Part shown: one piece after another, positions 24,301 through 33,500 of the stretch
Position numbering within the stretch: the first letter of the stretch is position 1
How the letters are laid out: every line of letters begins with the position of its first letter
Assembly: GCA_948471335.1 (NCBI GenBank)
Contig: CAOKRZ010000002.1
Location: 1-37,547, forward strand
From: an uncultured Christensenella sp.
GTDB taxonomy: Bacteria; Bacillota; Clostridia; Christensenellales; UBA1242
Direction of reading: 5' to 3'
DNA length: 37,547 nt
The notes under the pieces: model-generated
Seen by the model: the letters and a program-made list of their open reading frames with translations, nothing else
Databases searched by the model: none
What the model was told of the DNA's origin: nothing
Translations under genes and position numbers: made by a program

Positions 24301-25326
24301 AAAGTTGTTCTTCTTGTCACAGCAGAAAGCGACTTCTTCGGAATTGGCGTTTCTATGAAAAATAATGAGGGCACATTCCCAGCATTTGCAAATGCCAGTG
24401 CGATTTTAAACGCGGACATTCATAAAGCTTTGCTTGAAGAATCAACAAAGAAATTTGAAACCGAATATCTTTATAAAAATGAATATAAGTTTACTTATGC
24501 AAACAACGTGGCATATGATGCGGCAGAGCAGTCACTTGTCAGTGTGAGTCATGCTGCATGGGATGACACTAGACTTATCGACTTCCTTTTTGACGGCAGA
24601 ACAGACACATATTATCACACTGTTGCAGGTCAAGCAAACTATATCACAGAAGAAAAACCTTTGGAACTCGTCGCAAATCTTGGACAGCTTCGCAAAGTGA
24701 ACGCAGTTACTTTCAATTTTTACATAAATAACTTTGGAAACAACGGTATGCCTGTGACTTTCAAACTGTATGGAAGCAAGGATGGGCAAGATTTCTCAAA
24801 TCTGCTTGTAGAAAAGAATGCCATGAAGTATCCAAATAATAAACCATATACCTTTACTTTTGATGAGACTGAAATAATGTATTATAAACTTGTTGTGACT
24901 GACACTGATAATCATAGATATTTCGCAATGGCAAGTATAAACTTTGCGTATAACTTATCTTATCAAAATGGTAAACACATTGCTCCAAATGACTTCAGTG
25001 TAAGATATATTGGCGCATGGGATACAGAAAATGTTCTCTGCAATTTTGGACTTATCTATAAAGCAAACGCAGGGGATTCTGTTGAATTCCACTTCACTGG
25101 CACAAGATTTGCTTATCTTGCTTATCAAGCAGTGGATTATGGAACAGTTGATGTCTATGTCGATGGAAAACTTTTTGAAGCAGATGTATCTCTTTCTGCA
25201 GATAAAAATGTAGGGTCACTTGCATATATGTATCTCGGGGAGGCACTTAAAAACACAGATCACGTTGTGAAAATTGTTGGCAAAACCGGCAAATTCAATG
25301 TTGACTCATTTGTGTACTGGGCATAA
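21388..25326 (+). CDS. Membrane-anchored M60 (enhancin-type) metallopeptidase with C-terminal binding domains
   Basis: The 1312-residue protein begins with ~47 Lys-rich residues and one membrane segment (about 49-68) with no cleavage site, so it is probably a type II anchored surface protein. A Gly/Asp-rich linker (about residues 212-236) precedes the body. The M60 zinc motif is HEFNH at 544-548 with the third ligand Glu560 (HExxH-x11-E), surrounded by GNWGSM and CWQGYG. M60 enzymes cleave glycoproteins such as mucins. Residues ~1050-1190 resemble an F5/8-type (discoidin) domain (FDGRTDTYYHT, LELVANLG, VTFKLYGSKDG) and ~1195-1312 form another jelly-roll-like module, both plausible carbohydrate binders. 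It has its own promoter, GAGGAAGG ribosome site and terminator. Confidence 0.9.
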   Translation: MESKNTKQSAVKNSDTKQIKKKVAAKKVNKKTKEKKPMTKEKKERIVCWSLIAVLSISAIVGIGLGFRPRGIDPYNYNYSRFDDEANFKISGIDDSDWNGVKAETITDGYEKGSSRAPQTSEYGRTLSPTEIIKPINYTADEHEKYGVEKYPSYGSNLGNLPVEKFNGIILECRDLIPSPTWHSSKTYDAIDSEGYLLKNGNRIEYTYNVDSSGSGDGESSDNNHDGDGDGEDVGAGSATTSIQYHETYRMLYKHTTAETLYGGGFSDSEPRIVKTISCVARGGAGAIGSKQITGLYAPAGEVIKFEMPLDQWLASGGMRIYIGQNYNLDGNDGVSLEWSVSGGTANIKGNGFTRMPNIVSQFNYPANSPAVEVGEDTVTFYAGSFWGGPIYIRPNANNVQRNISVTISGGVKYQHFILGATTEEEYNLNATSTAPYFDLEIYDSAIRFTTGKWGAESLSSMTYENCTDAAVLWDKITQVSRRVGPNGLTSKLAPINFIGDCYIAAGAAYANPGRNGVVCPPGWVAGALNYNSFVNGGNWGSMHEFNHCWQGYGVANNGEVTNNAVTLVSYSLYTRISQSRTAVPGWSPGWNRFTDPSKALAEFLTQSSTGNKCYDLPLYATLLHNIGQENYITSAQAGSYYDNLVNATHYDMTYYFKDLMHFNVGKDYAHTGTLSSAKVQEVKSKNYPVFVPVSSVYQVGRSVIYDKQKYYITTAQPFSYGSGVFIMDFNNRNNFKAGNFISKGLVIPDGFTASVVSVTQPENGKVELLDNNYVKYTPSNDKDSLYSGNFRVKIRLIHNKREFIVEDVDLVINLKQSAGTDLTRTTYIYNDASKVPSTSEIYNAQTKTFDFGDVASTESKVNVCTQETNTQIWAAGRNYDDDHYDANSKNYRLMPVNQTLQTLDGVMYLSRAGTYRFTLKGRGKATLYLSYDDGNTWESAFTFNRKSGNAYNPNEYTEHEFTTTNNYIKFKVVLLVTAESDFFGIGVSMKNNEGTFPAFANASAILNADIHKALLEESTKKFETEYLYKNEYKFTYANNVAYDAAEQSLVSVSHAAWDDTRLIDFLFDGRTDTYYHTVAGQANYITEEKPLELVANLGQLRKVNAVTFNFYINNFGNNGMPVTFKLYGSKDGQDFSNLLVEKNAMKYPNNKPYTFTFDETEIMYYKLVVTDTDNHRYFAMASINFAYNLSYQNGKHIAPNDFSVRYIGAWDTENVLCNFGLIYKANAGDSVEFHFTGTRFAYLAYQAVDYGTVDVYVDGKLFEADVSLSADKNVGSLAYMYLGEALKNTDHVVKIVGKTGKFNVDSFVYWA

Positions 25327-25328
25327 AA

Positions 25329-25363
25329 ATATAACGAAGCTTAAATTGAAAGCTTCGTTTTTT
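25329..25363 (+). terminator. Terminator of the M60 gene
   Basis: AACGAAGCTT (25333-25342) and AAGCTTCGTT (25350-25359) form a perfect 10-bp stem with a seven-base loop followed by T. Confidence 0.88.
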
Positions 25364-25366
25364 AAT

Positions 25367-25396
25367 AAAAAAAACCTTGAGTTCTCAAGGTTTTTT
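25367..25396 (-). terminator. Terminator of the tRNA-Asn transcript
   Basis: AAAACCTTGAG (25371-25381), TT, CTCAAGGTTTT (25384-25394): perfect 11-bp hairpin with A-run on plus, that is a T-run on the minus strand, just after the tRNA. Confidence 0.88.
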
Positions 25397-25399
25397 GAC

Positions 25400-25474
25400 T
25401 GGCTCCCCTTGTAGGATTCGAACCTACGACCTACCGGTTAACAGCCGGGCGCTCTACCACTGAGCTAAAGAGGA
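25400..25474 (-). tRNA. tRNA-Asn (anticodon GTT), CCA encoded
   Basis: The minus strand gives a full cloverleaf of 75 bases with the 3' CCA encoded. Acceptor stem TCCTCTT pairs with AAGGGGA (one T-G pair); D stem GCTC/GAGC; anticodon loop CTGTTAA with anticodon GTT; T arm GTAGG-TTCGAAT-CCTAC. The uppermost anticodon-stem pair is a C-T mismatch. It has its own promoter and terminator and an unusually long structured leader of roughly 89 bases. Confidence 0.97.
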
Positions 25475-25563
25475 TCATGTTATTTTTCGAGCGCCCGTCT
25501 GCTTAGCCGTTACCGGTTTAACTCCGCATTCGCTCTATAAAGCCTTCTTTACTTAAGGCTACA
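25475..25563 (-). other. Structured leader of tRNA-Asn with tRNA-like sequence
   Basis: Between the likely transcription start (~25563) and the tRNA, the minus strand has a hairpin AGCCTT/AAGGCT (25560-25541) and a second outer pair GAGCG/CGCTC (25535-25489). The middle reads TAGAGCG, CGG, GTTAA and CCGGTA in the same order as the D-arm and anticodon arm of the adjacent tRNA-Asn, but there is no T arm or acceptor stem, so it is not a working tRNA. Confidence 0.5.
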
Positions 25564-25569
25564 ATGCAT

Positions 25570-25598
25570 ATAATATCAAATTGTAAAGGGAATGTCAA
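25570..25598 (-). promoter_or_regulatory. Promoter of tRNA-Asn
   Basis: On the minus strand TTGACA (25598-25593), 17-base spacer, TATTAT (25575-25570). Confidence 0.75.
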
Positions 25599-25625
25599 TA
25601 AAATTATGACAGATTTTTAAAAAAT

Positions 25626-25802
25626 TTAGTCAATAATTTCTACAATGGCATTTGGGAGGGAGTTGTTTTTGTCGTCAAGGTCGTCATACTTATTATTTAT
25701 GCGATTAAGGATGATTGTCGTGACAATGGCAAAAACAATGGCAAGTGAGATGAGAATGATTGCCAAGATCTTTATTTTTTTGCCTTTATTTTTTTCTTCC
25801 AT
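25626..25802 (-). CDS. Short single-pass membrane protein at the DivIC position
   Basis: This 58-residue protein has a Lys-rich cytoplasmic head, one membrane helix (about residues 10-32) and a short, charged outer tail, RINNKYDDLDDKNNSL. The order yabP, yabQ, then a small one-pass membrane protein matches the Bacillus order yabP-yabQ-divIC, and the tail could be the beginning of a FtsB/DivIC coiled coil, but it stops about 40 residues earlier than DivIC. It overlaps the end of yabQ by 31 bases and has GGAGG 12 bases upstream. It could instead be an unrelated small protein. Confidence 0.6.
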   Translation of the reverse strand: MEEKNKGKKIKILAIILISLAIVFAIVTTIILNRINNKYDDLDDKNNSLPNAIVEIID

Positions 25803-26140
25803 TGTGCGATTTTGCCTCCAAATTCGGATAGTTTATTATAGCATTTCTCAAGCACTTTTGTCCACAAAAATCCGATTGTGAATCTTTCTATAAGCAAAAA
25901 AGTTATAAACTCAAGAAGTGTAAATAAACGAAATTGCCCAAAATTTATTTTGAGGTTGACGAAGAATAAAACAATGGAAGAAATGATTATTGCAAAAAAA
26001 TATAAAATTTGAGATATAACCTTTTTCTTTTTGACAGGAAAGATAAGGAAGTTTGCTGCGTCAAAAAACAGCCCGCATAAAAAACCTGCAATTGCCAAAC
26101 ACAAAAGCAGCAGGGGCTGATTGAAAGTTGGGAAAAGCAT
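25772..26140 (-). CDS. yabQ: YabQ-like spore cortex protein
   Basis: The 122-residue protein has three to four hydrophobic segments and the YabQ pattern: an N-terminal helix with AGFLCGLFFDAAN, then FFAIIISSIVLFFVNLKINFGQFRL and a final LLEFITFLLIERF segment followed by a basic tail. YabQ proteins are membrane proteins needed for the spore cortex in spore formers. It starts in a TAATG overlap with the stop of yabP, so it is translationally coupled. Recognition rests on the order and the hydrophobic pattern together; similarity alone is modest. Confidence 0.8.
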   Translation of the reverse strand: MLFPTFNQPLLLLCLAIAGFLCGLFFDAANFLIFPVKKKKVISQILYFFAIIISSIVLFFVNLKINFGQFRLFTLLEFITFLLIERFTIGFLWTKVLEKCYNKLSEFGGKIAQWKKKIKAKK

Positions 26141-26394
26141 TATTTAAAAATCCTTTTCAAGATTGGGGTTTTTCCAGAAGAAAGCGACGCAAGCTTAACA
26201 TTTGAAAACTTGCCACTGAAACAAACTTCTTGACTTTCAAGGTTGAGTTTTTTGACTTCAATGTCATTGCCAGAAATCACAATTGTGTTGCTTGCAGTCT
26301 CAACAACGGCTTGGCTTTGAGTGGAAGAAGAAACTCTTGTCGCACCTTTTATTGTGATCATTTCGTTATTTTCAATTGAGATTGATTGATTCAT
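26140..26394 (-). CDS. yabP: YabP/YqfC family sporulation protein
   Basis: From the ATG at 26394 (AAGGAG upstream) the protein has 84 residues; the frame extending to 26433 has no ribosome site. It matches the YabP/YqfC pattern: ISIENNEMITIKGATRV, then TIVISGNDIEVKKLNLES and EVCFSGKFSNVKL, all beta strands. YabP is found in spore-forming Bacillota, usually directly before yabQ and divIC. In Bacillus an S4-domain protein precedes this pair; here the divergent neighbour is an S4-containing pseudouridine synthase, which is a different protein. Confidence 0.87.
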   Translation of the reverse strand: MNQSISIENNEMITIKGATRVSSSTQSQAVVETASNTIVISGNDIEVKKLNLESQEVCFSGKFSNVKLASLSSGKTPILKRIFK

Positions 26395-26439
26395 ATTTGC
26401 TCCTTTTTTAAATTTTATTAAGAAAACATTCAAAAAATG

Positions 26440-26469
26440 CTGGCAATTTATGGAAATTTGTTTTACAAT
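26440..26469 (+). promoter_or_regulatory. Promoter of the pseudouridine synthase gene, giving a probable leaderless mRNA
   Basis: CTGGCA (26440-26445), 18-base spacer, TACAAT (26464-26469), then six bases to the ATG at 26476. No ribosome site. Confidence 0.6.
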
Positions 26470-26475
26470 GTTTCT

Positions 26476-27303
26476 ATGCAGAAATTGGAAATTGAAGTTA
26501 AGAAGAAAGATAAGCTTTTAAACATTCTTTCAGCGCAAGGTTTTTCTTACAGCTATGCTTGTAAGCTTTTGCGCAATAAAGATATAAAGGTTGACGATGT
26601 GCGGGTGAAAGAAAACATCGATGTTTTTGTTGGATCTTTCATAACCATCTTTTACGCTGAAGGCGCATTGAAAGAAGGTTATGAAATTGTTTATGAAGAC
26701 GAAGATATCATTTGTCTTAATAAATCTAAGGGCATTGAAGTTGAAGGTAAAGACGGGCTGGAAGGAAAAATTCCAGGAGCGAAAGCTGTGCATAGGCTTG
26801 ACCGTAACACAGAAGGGCTTCTTGTTATGGCGAAAAATAAATTTGCAGAGGAAGAACTTTTGAAAGCCTTCAAGAACCATACTATTGTGAAAAAATATAT
26901 TGCAGAAGTTGTTGGCGAAACAAGTTTTAAAGGAGAAATTTATAAGGCTTACATTGAAAAAGATTCAAAAAACAGTTTTGTGAAAGTTTTTCCAAACGAC
27001 AAGAAAAATAGACAAGAAATCATTACGGGCTTTAAAACAATCAAGTCAGGCGGAGCAACAAGTCTTGTTGAATGTATGCTTTTCACTGGGAAAACGCACC
27101 AAATTCGTGCACATCTTGCTTTTTTAGGTCATCCAATTGTCGGAGACGGAAAATATGGCTTAAATGCTGTCAACAAAAAGTTTAAAGCAAAAACTCAAAG
27201 TCTTATTTGTCATTATTTGAGGCTTGAAGGTCTCGGTGTACATTTGTCTCATTTGAATGGAAAAGAATTTAAATTAAATCAAAAATACATAAAAAATCAA
27301 TAA
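26476..27303 (+). CDS. RluA-family 23S rRNA pseudouridine synthase
   Basis: The start is placed at the ATG at 26476; a frame opening at 26437 would overlap the promoter. The 275-residue protein has an N-terminal S4 RNA-binding domain (KLLNILSAQGFSYSYACKLLRNKDIKVDD) and the RluA catalytic domain with HRLDRNTEGLLVMAK, where Asp109 is the nucleophile (most family members have TSG rather than TEG), and the late HQIRAHLAFLGHPIVGD motif. Members convert specific uridines in 23S rRNA to pseudouridine; which site is not shown. Single-gene unit, divergent from yabP. The 257 bases after it are very AT-rich, with no clear terminator. Confidence 0.93.
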   Translation: MQKLEIEVKKKDKLLNILSAQGFSYSYACKLLRNKDIKVDDVRVKENIDVFVGSFITIFYAEGALKEGYEIVYEDEDIICLNKSKGIEVEGKDGLEGKIPGAKAVHRLDRNTEGLLVMAKNKFAEEELLKAFKNHTIVKKYIAEVVGETSFKGEIYKAYIEKDSKNSFVKVFPNDKKNRQEIITGFKTIKSGGATSLVECMLFTGKTHQIRAHLAFLGHPIVGDGKYGLNAVNKKFKAKTQSLICHYLRLEGLGVHLSHLNGKEFKLNQKYIKNQ

Positions 27304-27448
27304 AAAATCAAAAAAAATAGGTTTTTTATTAAAATTAATTTAAAATATTAAAAAAAATAAATAAAAAATATTTTTCTCCCAGCAAAATAAAGGGGGATAA
27401 TATTTTTTTAATATACTATTTTATTTATATAAACATCAAAAAAACATT

Positions 27449-27477
27449 TTGGGAATTGAGTAAAAAGGTGGTAAAAT
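27449..27477 (+). promoter_or_regulatory. Promoter of the giant lipoprotein gene
   Basis: TTGGGA (27449-27454), 17-base spacer, TAAAAT (27472-27477). Confidence 0.55.
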
Positions 27478-27507
27478 ACAAATACTACAAACGCGACAAT
27501 TTCATTT

Positions 27508-27543
27508 TTTCGCTGTTTGAGTAATGCTTGAAAAATAGCGAAA
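27508..27543 (+). promoter_or_regulatory. Leader hairpin of the giant lipoprotein gene
   Basis: TTTCGCT (27508-27514) and AGCGAAA (27537-27543) are perfect inverted arms around 22 bases, ending six bases before the AGAGGA ribosome site. It may shield or present that site or stabilise the mRNA; function is unproven. Confidence 0.35.
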
Positions 27544-27560
27544 CTTAAGAGGAATTTCAA

Positions 27561-30500
27561 ATGAAGAAATATTTTACATTATTTTTTGCATTCATTTGTT
27601 CTTCACTATTGTTGCTTTCTTCTTGTGGCAGCCAAAGCACACTTAAAGGAAGCTTCAAACAAAGTGAATATGTTTTGTCGTTGGATGAAAATATTGATTT
27701 TTTGCAGGGCTTTTCGTGCAAGGGCTTTTCGATCAGCGATCTCACACTTTCTTTCAGCAATGAAGGAATTGTGGAATATGATCAGGCGACGGAAAGTTAT
27801 GTCGCAAAAGCTTCTGGTCAGACGCTCGCTTTGGCAAAGGCAAAAGGGCAAACAGTTGCAAGCGCAAATGTTTTTGTAAAACAACATTTTTCGGCTGTTA
27901 CTGGAATTTCACTTTCAAATGACGGATTGCTTTCTTGGGACGAAAGTTATGTGATTTATTCGGGGGAAAAAATAGTCGCAAAGAATTATGAACTGGCACT
28001 GAATGACTCGAAGATAACAGTTGAAGGCAACACTTATCAGCTTGACAATGAAGGCGTCTATAACATAAGCATTCAAGCGCTTGGAAGCGAAAGCGAAAAA
28101 GTTGACGCATCAAAAGCAAGTGAAAGTCAAACATTTTTCTATAAAGTTATGCCTTCACTTCAATCTTTCATGCTTTCAACTTCTGAAGAATTTAACAATC
28201 ACGAAGTGACTTTAAGATGGGAGGCAGTTTCTGGCGCTAGATATAAAATCAAAGCAGGCGGAATTGTCTTGGCTGAAAACACGATTGAAAATTACATAAC
28301 TTTCAACATGAGAAACTTTGCGGGTGGACAAGAGTGCGAAGTGTCAGTTGAAGTGATTGATGAAAATGGTGAAAATCTTTCAAACATAACAAATTTTTCT
28401 GTAGTAAAACTTGAAACTCCAGAAATGGAATATAAGCTTGAAAATGGCGATGGAAAAATCGTTTTTGCAAACAACGAAAATGCAAGAAGTTATTTTGGCA
28501 GAGCGATTGATCTTTCAAACACTCAACCTGTGCAAATTTTAAGCGAAAACAACTTTGACAGAAAAGATTATGTTGAAACGTTTGCAAACGGACTAGGCTT
28601 CGGAGTTTATGAGCTTACTGTTCAAGGCAAAGGCAAAGGCGCATATGCAAACAGCAATGTTTCAGCAGGGCTTAATTTTGTAAAACTTGCGATGCCAGAA
28701 GTTGAATATTCTGTTGTTGACAAAAGCCTTATTTTAAAACTTCAAAAAGACGAAAACGTAAACAGGATAAAAGTTCTTTGCGGCGAGAAAGAAATATTAT
28801 GGAATACTGACAATGTTGACACGCTTACCATTGACATAAGCGAATTTGAAACAGGAGCACATGACGTGCAATTGTTCGCATTGCCAAAGTTTGACGATGA
28901 CGGCGCTGTCATTCCGGTTAAGGTTGGCAATGTGACATCATCAAATGTTGTCAATTCAGACGCAAAGATTTTGACTTTCTACGTTCTTGATGAGATTGGC
29001 GAGGTTGAACATTCGCTTAGCGGGAATTTAAGCGTTTTAAGTTTTGACAAAGTTGAATTTGCAAACAGCTATAAATTAACTTTAAACGGGCAAGAACTTT
29101 ATGACTTCGTTGAAAAAGATGGCAAGATCGTTTTTGAAATTGAGGATCTAAAAAACTTTGCGCCTATCCAAGGCAAATATGTTTTTGATATTTCTGCGAC
29201 AGAAATAAACGGAACTTCAACAAAAGTAACGACTTCAAAGACGCTGACAATTCTTGGCACGGTTACAGCAAGTGAAAACCAAACAAATGGCGGCTATGCT
29301 TGGAACAGACTTTCTGAAGATGAAGAAAAAGTTGAATATCGTTATGAACTTTATCAGACAGCAAGTGATTTCAACATAACTGGTCTTCCAGCAAAGGTTG
29401 AAACAACCAAAGAATGTGCAGTTGACGGACTTGGATTTGGGTATTACGTCATCAAAGTATATTCAAAGTCACTTGACACAAATATCTATCTTGACAGTGA
29501 TTTCAGAGAAGACACCTTTTTCACAGAAAAGTTTATTGTAACAGAAAAAATTGAACAACCAGAGTATTCTTTCATTGTTACGGATGACGGAGACTATACG
29601 CTTAGGATAACTAAGCCAACTCATGCGACAGAATATGAGGTTTACGTAAATGATGTGCTTGATGGAACATACTCAAGTGATGCATCCACAATTGATTATT
29701 ATTTTGCGAAAAACGATTTCGTAGAAGCTGGGAAATTTATCGTTGAAGTTGTTGCAAAAACAACGGCAGAAGATGGAGATCCTGTTTTGCATCCAGCGTC
29801 AGATCGCTCACAAATCGTTGTGACAAAGCTTGCTTCTCCAAAATTTAAAACTGCTCTTACATTTGATGGCAATGGAGAAAAACAAAGTGAAACGATAAGT
29901 GTTGAGCTTATCGACAACGCAGAAAAAGCTGAAATTTTCCTTAACGGGGTTTCTTGCGGCGAAGTTGGATCTGTGGACGTAAAAGATATTGTGGGATCAA
30001 GTTTCACGCTCTCTGCAAAATTTATTGCACAAGAAGCGGAAGATAAAAATTATTACATTGACAGCAATGAAACAAGAGAAACTTTCACAAGACTTTCAAG
30101 ACCAACTGGCATGAAGCATGAAAACGGAAAAATAACTTTTGAAAGCGTTGATCATGAAGATTGTGAAAAATATATTTCCTTTATAACTCTTATTCACAAA
30201 ACAAATCCAGCTCAGAACTATACTGCAAGATATGAGTTTACTTCAATTCCATTTGATATAAATACGGCGATAAACGAACTCGCAGTTAATGACAACAAGT
30301 TTGCGCAGAACTATGGAAATTCATTAAAGAACATTGAAGTTGTGATTTACGCATACTCTTCAGCTGAAGGAAAACTCTCTTCGCTTAAAGCAACATCTGC
30401 CGATGGCGAAAAGTTGACTCTTTCTCGTCTTGAAGAAGTCCCTGTTTTGGAATTTGATACAGAGACTCTCACTTTAAGTTGGAAAAGTGTTGGCTCTGGA

Positions 30501-33500
30501 AGCAGCACAACTTTCTATGATCTTTACATCGATAACGAACTTTATAGGGAAGACATCACAGAAACAAGTTTCGACCTTTCAGTGCTGGATTTCAGCGAGA
30601 CCAAAAAAATCGCTTTGACAGCAAACAATGCGTCATATCTTTCATCAGCGCAAAGTCAGCCACTTTTGATCAGAAGACTTTCAAGCGTAGACAATGTGCG
30701 AGTTTTGCTTGGTATGGATAACAAATGGCTTTTGAATTTTGACATTTCATCGGATGATATTGGAAAGGTTCAAGAGATCTTGGTTGGCGATCAAACTTTC
30801 ACAGGTGCAACCGTGAGCGCTGAGCTTAAGGAAGGGGAATATCTCATCCAAGTGAAAGCTGTCGCAAGACAAGGACAAAACATTTTCCTTGATTCATTGA
30901 AGCGCAAGTTTGTGTTTTCAGATCTTTCACAAATACAGATTGCATCCAAAATTGAAGATGGTGCTTTTTCTTGGGAAGCTGTTGGGGCAGACTTTGTCGG
31001 AACTAATGAAATTCCACTTTCATATATTGTAAAACTCTATCGTGGTGAAAATGAAATCAAAAACATTCCAACCTCAGAAACAACATTGAAGCTTGATGAG
31101 ATTGCTTCGCTTGCAGGAGTCAACTTATCAAGCGGAGACTATTCGCTTGAGGTTGTCACAGCTCTTAATAATTACAGCTTGACAAGTGTTGAAGGGAATG
31201 CAAAAGGATATTTCAATCAAGCTCAAAGCATCAAGCTTGATCTAAAAAAACTTTCAAGTGTTGCTGGTGCAAATGTATCAGTTGTTGACAGCGATGATGC
31301 CAGAACACTTGATAAAAAACAAAATGCCTTCATCTCAATTTCTTTTGCAGATGTTTGGCAAGAAGATGTAAATTTCAAAGTTCAAGCGGGCGAGCTTGAC
31401 GAAACTTTGAAAGCTGGCGACAGCATAAGAACAACAGACAACAAACTTCTTATGAACTTGGCGCTATCTGAAAACGGGCAATACACTCTTCTTATCGCAA
31501 ATTCGCTTTTCAGTCAAAATGCACAGATCGATATCAGCGTTCACAGCCAAAAGGCAATTTCATCAGACGTTTCACGATTTACTCTTGACAGACTTTCAAA
31601 ACCAGCCAACGTTTCAATTGATAAGCTTGGCAAACTGACACTTGATAAAGTAGAAGGCGTAAATTATGTTGTTAGATATTCAATCGGGGCAAAATTTAAT
31701 GTCGACCTTATTCTTCAAACAAATGAAATTGATTTGCTTCCTGAATTTGAAGACTATTATTCTTCGTTCAGCGTAATTGTTCTCGCCTTTGATGAGAGCG
31801 GGAAGAAGTTGCCTTCAATTGACACTGTGAGAATTGAAGGAGATCGTCCAGCGCCTGTTGAAGAGCTTGTTGTTGACGATCAAGGCAATGTGAACATGAA
31901 ACTGTCTGGGCACAGTCAAGTTGTTTTCACAATAAGAAAATACGACACAGAAATTGACAACGATATCTTGTTGACGGGAGAAGACGGAAACTTCTCAATT
32001 TCACTTCATAAGCTTATCGACTTATTCGAAATCTCAAGAAGTGAAAGAATAACTCTCGGTTTTGCTGTAAACGCAACTTCTCAGGATAGAAATGTTGTCA
32101 TTCCATCGCCTTTCACTGACTTAACTTTCAACTATGTAAGCACAAACGATATGTCAAAAACTGTGGATTGGAAACGCGGACGTCATTATGGCGAAAATTA
32201 TATCATAATGGATGAACTTGATGGTGACCTTGAAACTACTGCATTTGAAGTTTTGGTGAAATACAACAAATTCGTTATAGACGAACAAGGCGTGGCTTCA
32301 CTTGAAGAATTTGTTGAAGAAAATGTATTCCTTGCGTCAGAAATAAGTGGATACTGGATTAAAGAGATAAACGAGGCTGGAATAACAGTTGAGTATTTTG
32401 ACAGAAATTATAAAGGCGCAAAATATGTTGCTTGTTATGGACTTGAATTGGGACAGCTGCTTATAAACGCTGACTACGGCAAAATTCACATTGAGGTCAC
32501 TCGAATTGCAAAATCAAAAACTGATGGGCTTTTCACTGAGTATGCTGAGGAAAGTGTGGATGTGACAAAAGTTAATGCTCCAACAGAGTTTAAGTTTATG
32601 AAAGATTCAAAAGCAACTGTGACTTGGGACTGGACAAGAAGGTTTGAAGAAGATGACCTTACAGCCGACAGCGAAGCTCCACTTTGCGCTGGTTACATTG
32701 TGTATATCACTGACCTAAGAGAAGGCGGCGGAGAACAAACATTCTTCGTGACTGACAGAATGAGTCTTGACATATTTGATGTGCTTGTGCCAAATGTGCC
32801 ATATTTGATTTCTGTTCAAGCTGTTTCAAATGTTGATTATCAAATTGGGTCAAACAGACCAGCTGCTCTGAATGCAAACAAATATACTTCGCCTATGCAA
32901 GTGACCGTGATTGACGGAAAAATTGTCTTCGACCTTGCAAGCATTGGTGGCGGGCAAAATCTTGATTTCATCAAATACTTTGACGAAAACAGACTTACAG
33001 ATGACAATTTTGCTGCAAATTTCCTTGCTGAAACATTCTCGTCACTGTTTACATTCAATCTTGAAAACTGTTCTTCACAAAAAATAAGACTCACTTTCAC
33101 TGATGGAACAAAATCTTATTCGGCAATTGTCAATGCAATCGACCTGATCCCAGATTTAAGTGAGGTTGAATTGTCTGACGGCCGCGGATTTATGGAATCG
33201 CTTGAAAGTCTGATTACAGGAAGCTCAAGCACAGCCAGCATTCAAAGAATAAGCAGATTTTATGAAGCACTTTTAAACGCAAACAAAGGCGTCGCTGACA
33301 ATCAAATATTGTTTGACAGCTTTGGAGAAAACGTCCCTGCAGGGAATTACAGCATAACTGCAAGCCACTATAGTGACCCAGAAAGCGGAAGAATCGAATC
33401 AAATGGCTCAATAGCAAAAACTGCTTATGTTATCAGTGCGGCAGGTTATGAACTTGGCGTTACTGGCGAAAATAACGACAAGTACTACGCGCGCTTTAGG

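Noticed and set aside
25489..25535. Second tRNA gene in the leader of tRNA-Asn
   Set aside because: No acceptor stem and no T-loop (TTCGAAT) on either strand; kept only as a tRNA-like leader.
25645..25881. Plus-strand frame of 78 residues opposite yabQ and the DivIC-like gene
   Set aside because: It has no ribosome site, and the minus-strand genes are explained by order and family features.
27304..27448. Riboswitch or terminator in the AT-rich gap after the pseudouridine synthase gene
   Set aside because: Long A and T runs without a convincing stem or any conserved riboswitch core; nothing specific can be supported.
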